Assembly (NCBI GenBank): GCA_044344795.1
Contig: JBIJCF010000055.1
Coordinates: 1 to 10,626 of the forward strand
Reading direction: 5' to 3'
Source of the DNA: GCA-2737665 sp044344795
GTDB lineage: Bacteria; Bacteroidota; Bacteroidia; Palsa-965
DNA: 10,626 bases
The notes below the pieces were generated by a model. It was not told the origin of the DNA, searched no databases, and saw nothing but the letters and a program-made list of their open reading frames with translations. Positions 7,086 through 10,626 of the stretch are shown in pieces (within the stretch, counting starts at the first letter, position 1; the number at the start of each line of letters is the position of its first letter). Position numbers and translations under genes: made by a program.

Positions 7086-7967
7086 TTAGTTGATGATGTA
7101 GTTACGCACTGCGTTAACTTTTTCAGTCAACGAGTTGATTAATTCCGGGGTGATGTTCACATCCGTTTTACCGTTTATGGTAGTGGTTTTCTTCGCATCA
7201 TCGTGAATTGGCTCTGCAAAAGTGTACTTAATTTGTACCTTTTGGTATTCCACATTAAGTTCTTCCAGCAAACGGATCAATTCGGCATTTTCAGGCTTGT
7301 CCAAACCTTTCAATACTTTGATCAAACCGGCAACCGTATTCTTTTGCTCACCTATACGAATAGCCACAGCAGGATCCGGCTTTTGCTTATAGACGTTAAG
7401 CGAGAAGTAAATACTTTCTATCCAACCGCCTGTAAGAATTAATGCAGCTAAGTAATCTTGTTCACTTTCGCGAAGGAAGTTGTCACTGCGACGATAAGCT
7501 TCACCAACCAGCGTCAGAATAGAATCTTTCTTCCCAATGTTCGCATTGAAACGATCCATCAAACCTTTATCAAATGAGCCGGTAATTTTTAATTGATCGC
7601 CCAGCTGAACAACCGTTTTGTAATATTCCATGGCATCACCGGAATTATCATACATGGTGATGTAACCCAAATCGGCACCATATACACCAAGGTTCAAAGC
7701 TTGTTTGGAAGCATCGGAATACTTGGAAAGGTTGGCGATTGGATTGAGAATGTCTTTGTTATAAGCAGCTCCGCTTTTCTTTATCAAATCGGCGATTTGC
7801 ATAGGAGAAGGCACCATAAAACTTTGCCCGCTCACTTTAACACCCGTAACATCAATGGTGTCCTTGTTAAGCGTATCAGCACCGTCTCCAGGGCCCGGAT
7901 CACCGGAACACGAAGCCATTACAAGTGCAGCAGTAAATACAAATACTGCTTGAACTAAATTGCGCAT
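7086..7967 (-). CDS. Helical lipoprotein of unknown function
   Basis: The 293-residue product has a type II signal peptide: a hydrophobic stretch at residues 6-16 and lipobox VMASC with C20 as the lipidated residue. A short Gly/Pro/Asp-rich linker follows (SGDPGPGDGAD). The acidic residues soon after C20 only weakly resemble the surface-export signal of Bacteroidota lipoproteins, so the final leaflet is uncertain. Residues 50-240 look almost entirely alpha-helical (examples: the MQIADLIKKSGAAYNK region near 56-71, the Asp/Glu-rich stretch near 160-175, and LIRLLEELNVEYQKVQIKY near 231-249), and the C-terminus is another helix. There is no enzyme motif I can identify. It is the first gene of an operon with the small secreted protein and is divergent from the sugar transporter gene. 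A weak candidate promoter, TTTG then 19 bp then TTACTTG, lies on the minus strand upstream. Confidence 0.75.
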   Translation of the reverse strand: MRNLVQAVFVFTAALVMASCSGDPGPGDGADTLNKDTIDVTGVKVSGQSFMVPSPMQIADLIKKSGAAYNKDILNPIANLSKYSDASKQALNLGVYGADLGYITMYDNSGDAMEYYKTVVQLGDQLKITGSFDKGLMDRFNANIGKKDSILTLVGEAYRRSDNFLRESEQDYLAALILTGGWIESIYFSLNVYKQKPDPAVAIRIGEQKNTVAGLIKVLKGLDKPENAELIRLLEELNVEYQKVQIKYTFAEPIHDDAKKTTTINGKTDVNITPELINSLTEKVNAVRNYIIN

Positions 7968-8084
7968 AGTAAATCGGATTTTGGTCTCTTAGAATTAAGG
8001 ATGCAAGTAACTAAAAAATAGTGGCTTTTCAAACCTTTAATAGACACATGTTAGGGTTTAGTCTTACATTTTCTCGTTTTTACC

Positions 8085-8154
8085 GAAGTAAATCAGTTAA
8101 AAATGCCTTAACTGCTGCCCACAATGCTTTGTGAATAGTTCGGTGGTTTACTTC
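8085..8154. other. Nested inverted repeats (possible three-way-junction RNA or operator) in the divergent intergenic region
   Basis: The 221-bp stretch between the lipoprotein and MFS genes holds an 8-bp inverted repeat GAAGTAAA (8085-8092) / TTTACTTC (8147-8154). It encloses two perfect hairpins: CAGTTAA (8094-8100) / TTAACTG (8108-8114) with a 7-nt loop, and CACAA (8120-8124) / TTGTG (8129-8133) with a 4-nt loop. Together they could fold into a three-way junction in the MFS 5' leader, or on the opposite strand. The stems are AU-rich and each could arise by chance. The rest of the region shows only weak promoter-like sequences, such as TACATTTT at 8065-8072. Confidence 0.3.
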
Positions 8155-8188
8155 CGAAACTCTAAAAGCGGCGTTTGTATATTAGCTC

Positions 8189-9613
8189 ATGATGAAAAAG
8201 CAAAACAATCTATCAGCGCTTACAACGGTTATTTCGGTATTCTTCTTTTGGGGGTTTGTAGCAGCTTCCAACGGCGTGCTCATTCCAATTTTGAAGAAGC
8301 ACTTTACACTAAGCCAATTCGCCTCTCAGCTGGTAGATACAGCATTTTATATTGCATATTTCACGGGCTCGTTGATCTACTTTGTTTGGTCTAAATTAAT
8401 TAGTGATCCGTTTAATAAATACGGCATGAAAGCGGGGTTGGTACTTGGATTAATCATAAGCGCTTTAGGCGCATTCCTGTTTATACCGGCGGTAATAACC
8501 AATCAGTATTTGTTCTTTTTAATTGGCTTATTTGTTATTGCACTCGGATTCTCGATGCTTCAAATTGTTGCCAATCCTTTTGTTATCAATCTTGGAGATC
8601 CGGCGAAAGGCTCGTTCCGCCTCAATCTTGCAGGCAGTATTAATTCGATTGGCACTTCTCTTGGTCCGGTTTTAATTGGCATAGCGATGTTCGGAAGTGC
8701 AAGTTCATCAGCAGTTTCAGCTAATGTTGACATTCAAGACCTGAAAATGCCCTTTACTATTTTAGGGACAATATTGTTGTTAGTTGCAGCATTTCTTGCC
8801 TATTCCAAATTACCATCACCCAAATTTGACGAGCAACGGGAAAGCGGATTGGGCGCACTTCGTTTTCCGCAAGTATGGCTTGGAATGGTAGCGATATTTA
8901 TTTACGTAGGTGTTGAGGTAACCATTGGAAGCAATCTGGGTGATTTATTGCAGAATAAAGACTTTAAAGGAATTCCTCTGCAGCAAGTCTCTATGTTTGT
9001 GTCCTTGTATTGGGGAAGCCTGATGATAGGTCGTTGGACCGGCGCCATTCATGCGTTCGAGCTAAGTAAGTTAACACGCACTATATTAAAAATTGCAGTG
9101 CCTTTTGTTGCTTTTAGCGTTGTGTTATTATTTAACAATATTGCCAACGGCAGTGTTGCTGCGCTAGTCACCTATGGATTGTGGATTACTGCTTTCATTG
9201 CGGTCAACTTTTTAGCACAGGAAAAACCGGCGCGTACATTGCTCCTGTTTTCTTTAGCAGCAATGATTATGATGTTTGTCGGATTAACGACCACAGGCGA
9301 TATAGCCATGTACTCCTTTATCAGCGGGGGATTATTCTGCAGTGTGATGTGGCCGTGTATTTTTAATTTGGCTATTGCGGGGCTTGGGAAATATACGAAT
9401 CAAGGTTCGTCGCTGTTGGTGAGTATGATACTCGGAGGAGCACTTATTCCGCCGCTGCAAGGTTATCTAGCTGATGACAAAATTCTAGGAATACATCAGT
9501 CTTATTGGATCACCGTAATTTGCTTTGCACTACTTGCCGTTTATGCAGTTGTAGCGAAAATGATATTAAAACAACAAGGCATCAATTACGACGAAACTGC
9601 CACGACACACTAA
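8189..9613 (+). CDS. Sugar MFS transporter, FucP/GluP-like (FHS family)
   Basis: This 474-residue, very hydrophobic protein fits a 12-helix major facilitator of the fucose/glucose/galactose:H+ symporter family in the inner membrane. Family marks are FFFWGF-x5-NGVLIP (18-33), LVDTAFYIAYF (48-58), VANPF-x3-LG (127-136), GSFRLNLAGSINSIGTSLGP (141-160) and a C-half YWGSLMIGRW (274-283). The likely role is proton-coupled uptake of a hexose or deoxyhexose; the exact sugar cannot be read. Compared from memory with E. coli FucP, the two key acidic residues (Asp46, Glu135) align with G29 and Q125 here, while an unusual D50 lies in the second helix. Coupling or substrate may therefore differ. Two adjacent ATGs (8189 and 8192) are possible starts and no Shine-Dalgarno is visible. 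The gene stands alone and ends at a strong terminator. Confidence 0.82.
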   Translation: MMKKQNNLSALTTVISVFFFWGFVAASNGVLIPILKKHFTLSQFASQLVDTAFYIAYFTGSLIYFVWSKLISDPFNKYGMKAGLVLGLIISALGAFLFIPAVITNQYLFFLIGLFVIALGFSMLQIVANPFVINLGDPAKGSFRLNLAGSINSIGTSLGPVLIGIAMFGSASSSAVSANVDIQDLKMPFTILGTILLLVAAFLAYSKLPSPKFDEQRESGLGALRFPQVWLGMVAIFIYVGVEVTIGSNLGDLLQNKDFKGIPLQQVSMFVSLYWGSLMIGRWTGAIHAFELSKLTRTILKIAVPFVAFSVVLLFNNIANGSVAALVTYGLWITAFIAVNFLAQEKPARTLLLFSLAAMIMMFVGLTTTGDIAMYSFISGGLFCSVMWPCIFNLAIAGLGKYTNQGSSLLVSMILGGALIPPLQGYLADDKILGIHQSYWITVICFALLAVYAVVAKMILKQQGINYDETATTH

Positions 9614-9622
9614 TTCCTCACT

Positions 9623-9653
9623 AAAAAAAATCCGCCTTACGGCGGATTTTTTT
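9623..9653. terminator. Symmetrical bidirectional terminator between MFS and peroxiredoxin genes
   Basis: TCCGCC (9631-9636) pairs with GGCGGA (9641-9646) around a TTAC loop, and flanking A and T runs extend the stem to 13 bp. Eight A residues on the left and seven T residues on the right give a U-tract on both strands. It lies 9 bp after the MFS stop and 3 bp beyond the peroxiredoxin stop, serving both converging genes. Confidence 0.92.
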
Positions 9654-9656
9654 GAT

Positions 9657-10127
9657 TTATTTCAGCGTTTCTAATGTAGACTTTACTGCATCGAAGTTAG
9701 GGATGTCACCGGCAGATTCCAGCACTTCCGCGTAACGAATAACACCTGCTTTATCAATTACAAAAGCTGAACGCTTAGACACTCCGTGCATGTTAAACAC
9801 AAAGTCTTCATAAAGTGAACCGTATGCCTTACTAGACGTGCGGTTAAAGTCAGACAATAGGTGGAAATTCAGGTTTTGTTCTTCTTTGAACTTACCTAAA
9901 GTAAACAATGAATCGACCGAAATGCCTAGAATTTCGGCATTAAGTCCCTGATACGAAGCAATGTCATCACGAACGGAACATAATTCCTTCGTGCACACTC
10001 CGGTAAAGGCTAATGGAAAAAATAATACTACAACGTTCTTGCCCTTGAATGAAGACAAGGAAACTTCTTGTTTGTCGGTGTTGAACAAGGTAAAATCCGG
10101 TGCGGGCTGACCTACTTGAATACTCAT
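9657..10127 (-). CDS. Thioredoxin-dependent peroxiredoxin, PrxQ/BCP or AhpE-like
   Basis: The 156-residue protein is a full-length small peroxiredoxin that reduces hydrogen peroxide and organic hydroperoxides in the cytoplasm. The active-site region reads FFPLAFTGVCTKELC (37-50), with the peroxidatic Cys at C45. A second Cys at C50, five residues on, matches the resolving Cys spacing of the BCP/PrxQ class, which is recycled by thioredoxin. The FFPLAFTGVC wording and the later LLSDFNRTSSKAYG and AFVIDKAGVIRYAE stretches also resemble AhpE-type proteins, so subfamily assignment is split. The GQPAPDFTL start is typical of the family and supports the chosen ATG. The gene is divergent from a second, damaged peroxiredoxin frame, with 175 bp between the two starts, which suggests a shared peroxide-response control region. 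Confidence 0.88.
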   Translation of the reverse strand: MSIQVGQPAPDFTLFNTDKQEVSLSSFKGKNVVVLFFPLAFTGVCTKELCSVRDDIASYQGLNAEILGISVDSLFTLGKFKEEQNLNFHLLSDFNRTSSKAYGSLYEDFVFNMHGVSKRSAFVIDKAGVIRYAEVLESAGDIPNFDAVKSTLETLK

Positions 10128-10223
10128 AATTATTGATTTGGTTAATGTATAAAGTGTAACAGTCTACTTCATTAAATGTTTATCGGACTAAATCAGAAAT
10201 ATTTAGCTTTTGTTTTACAGTAA

Positions 10224-10239
10224 TGTGACTAAGGTCATG
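10224..10239. promoter_or_regulatory. Possible CRP/FNR-like operator between the peroxiredoxin genes
   Basis: TGTGA-N6-TCATG, containing a perfect TGAC-N4-GTCA palindrome (10226-10237), resembles a Crp/FNR-family site (TGTGA-N6-TCACA) with a degraded right half. Its centre lies about 30 bp upstream of the TAATTTTG box, roughly where a class II activator would bind. A match this short could be chance. Confidence 0.25.
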
Positions 10240-10260
10240 AACTGCCAATCAGCTATTAAA

Positions 10261-10268
10261 TAATTTTG
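10261..10268 (+). promoter_or_regulatory. Bacteroidota-type -7 box before the interrupted peroxiredoxin frame
   Basis: TAATTTTG is an exact match to TAnnTTTG and ends 34 bp before the ATG at 10303. No TTTG is found at the expected -33 position, so the promoter may need an activator. The intact box implies the locus may still be transcribed despite the stop codons. Confidence 0.45.
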
Positions 10269-10302
10269 TGCTTCAAAAATAACTATTTAACCATTTAATC
10301 TT

Positions 10303-10626
10303 ATGCAAGTATTAGTAGGTAAGAAGGCCCCCGCTTTTAAAGCCCCAGCTGTAATCAACGGAAATGATATCGTGAATGACTTTTCGTTGGATCAGTATTT
10401 AGTACAGAAGCATGTTGTATTTTTCTTCTAGCCGAAAGATTTCACTTTTGTATGTCCAACATAATTAAATGCATTTCAGTAGCAGTTGGCAGCGTTTGAA
10501 ATTCGCAGTATAGCAGTGGTAGCATGTTCTACCGACACCGAACAATCGCATTGAGGTTGGTTACAAATGGATAAGAAAGCCGGAGGAATTAAAGGCATTA
10601 CCTACCCGATTGTTGCCGATACCAAT
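10303..10626 (+). pseudogene. Typical 2-Cys peroxiredoxin (AhpC family) with four in-frame stops, right end truncated
   Basis: Reading from the ATG gives an AhpC/typical 2-Cys peroxiredoxin in one uninterrupted frame of 108 codons to the window edge, about half the family's usual 190-210 residues. It starts MQVLVGKKAPAFKAPAV. The active site reads FFF-stop-PKDFTFVCPT-stop, with the peroxidatic Cys at codon 51. ACSTDTEQSH-stop-GW and GGIKGITYPIVADTN follow. The stops are TAG at 10429 (codon 43), TAA at 10462 (54), TAG at 10480 (60) and TGA at 10552 (84). By family comparison they replace the Tyr of FFYPKD, the Glu of CPTE, the Glu of AFQE and the Trp of SHWGW. There is no frameshift and other motif residues look normal. 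As read it gives only a 42-residue fragment lacking the active Cys. The resolving Cys would lie beyond the window. Recent inactivation, sequence error or an altered sequence are all possible. Confidence 0.85.

Noticed and set aside
7593..7958. A plus-strand ORF of 121 codons opposite the lipoprotein gene.
   Set aside because: The minus-strand frame has a clear lipobox and operon context. The plus-strand product has no signal or family features.
8085..8154. A tRNA gene, because of the 8-bp closing stem and roughly 70-nt span.
   Set aside because: The internal hairpins do not fit D, anticodon and T arms. There is no T-loop in the right place and no anticodon stem of 5 bp with a 7-nt loop.
10303..10626. 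Genome-wide stop-codon reassignment or selenocysteine/pyrrolysine insertion explaining the stops.
   Set aside because: All other genes in the window end at TAA or TGA and have no internal stops, Trp is encoded by TGG elsewhere, three different stop codons are involved, and the TGA is at a Trp rather than a Cys position.

Overview
The window looks like a chromosomal segment from a member of the Bacteroidota. The evidence is indirect but consistent: moderately low GC, almost no Shine-Dalgarno sequences, TAnnTTTG-type -7 promoter boxes, lipoproteins with Bacteroidota-style N-termini, a SiaB/SiaC pair, and a TerB/ABCG fusion transporter of a kind I associate with this phylum. I cannot place it more finely.

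Layout from left to right. (1) Positions 2-751 (+) are the 3' part of a probable lipoprotein, closed by a UUCG-tetraloop hairpin. (2) Positions 889-1851 (+) are a two-gene operon for a SiaB-family kinase and its SiaC-family (DUF1987) target, ending in a hairpin that can work on both strands. (3) On the minus strand, reading leftward, a TerB-ABCG-type exporter (6484-3335) is followed after 51 bp by a DEDDh exonuclease/GIY-YIG nuclease fusion (3283-1889). The stop codon of the nuclease gene lies inside the shared terminator. (4) Also on the minus strand, a lipoprotein gene (7967-7086) and a small secreted-protein gene (7068-6625) form an operon ending in a strong terminator. (5) A 221-bp divergent intergenic region holds a nested set of inverted repeats. 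It leads to a FucP/GluP-type sugar MFS transporter (8189-9613, +), which converges on a PrxQ/BCP-like peroxiredoxin (10127-9657, -) across a symmetrical terminator. (6) A second, divergent peroxiredoxin of the AhpC/typical 2-Cys type starts at 10303 (+) and runs off the right edge. It keeps its frame but carries four in-frame stop codons.

Functionally this is mostly housekeeping and envelope content: a phosphorylation switch, a repair-type nuclease, an exporter, sugar uptake and a divergent peroxide-defence pair. I see no CRISPR array, insertion sequence, phage gene, tRNA or rRNA. The most unusual signal is the 2-Cys peroxiredoxin frame. Four nonsense codons fall at normally conserved Tyr, Glu, Glu and Trp positions, while the surrounding motifs, including the peroxidatic Cys, are intact and no frameshift is present. 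That is not the pattern of ordinary neutral decay.
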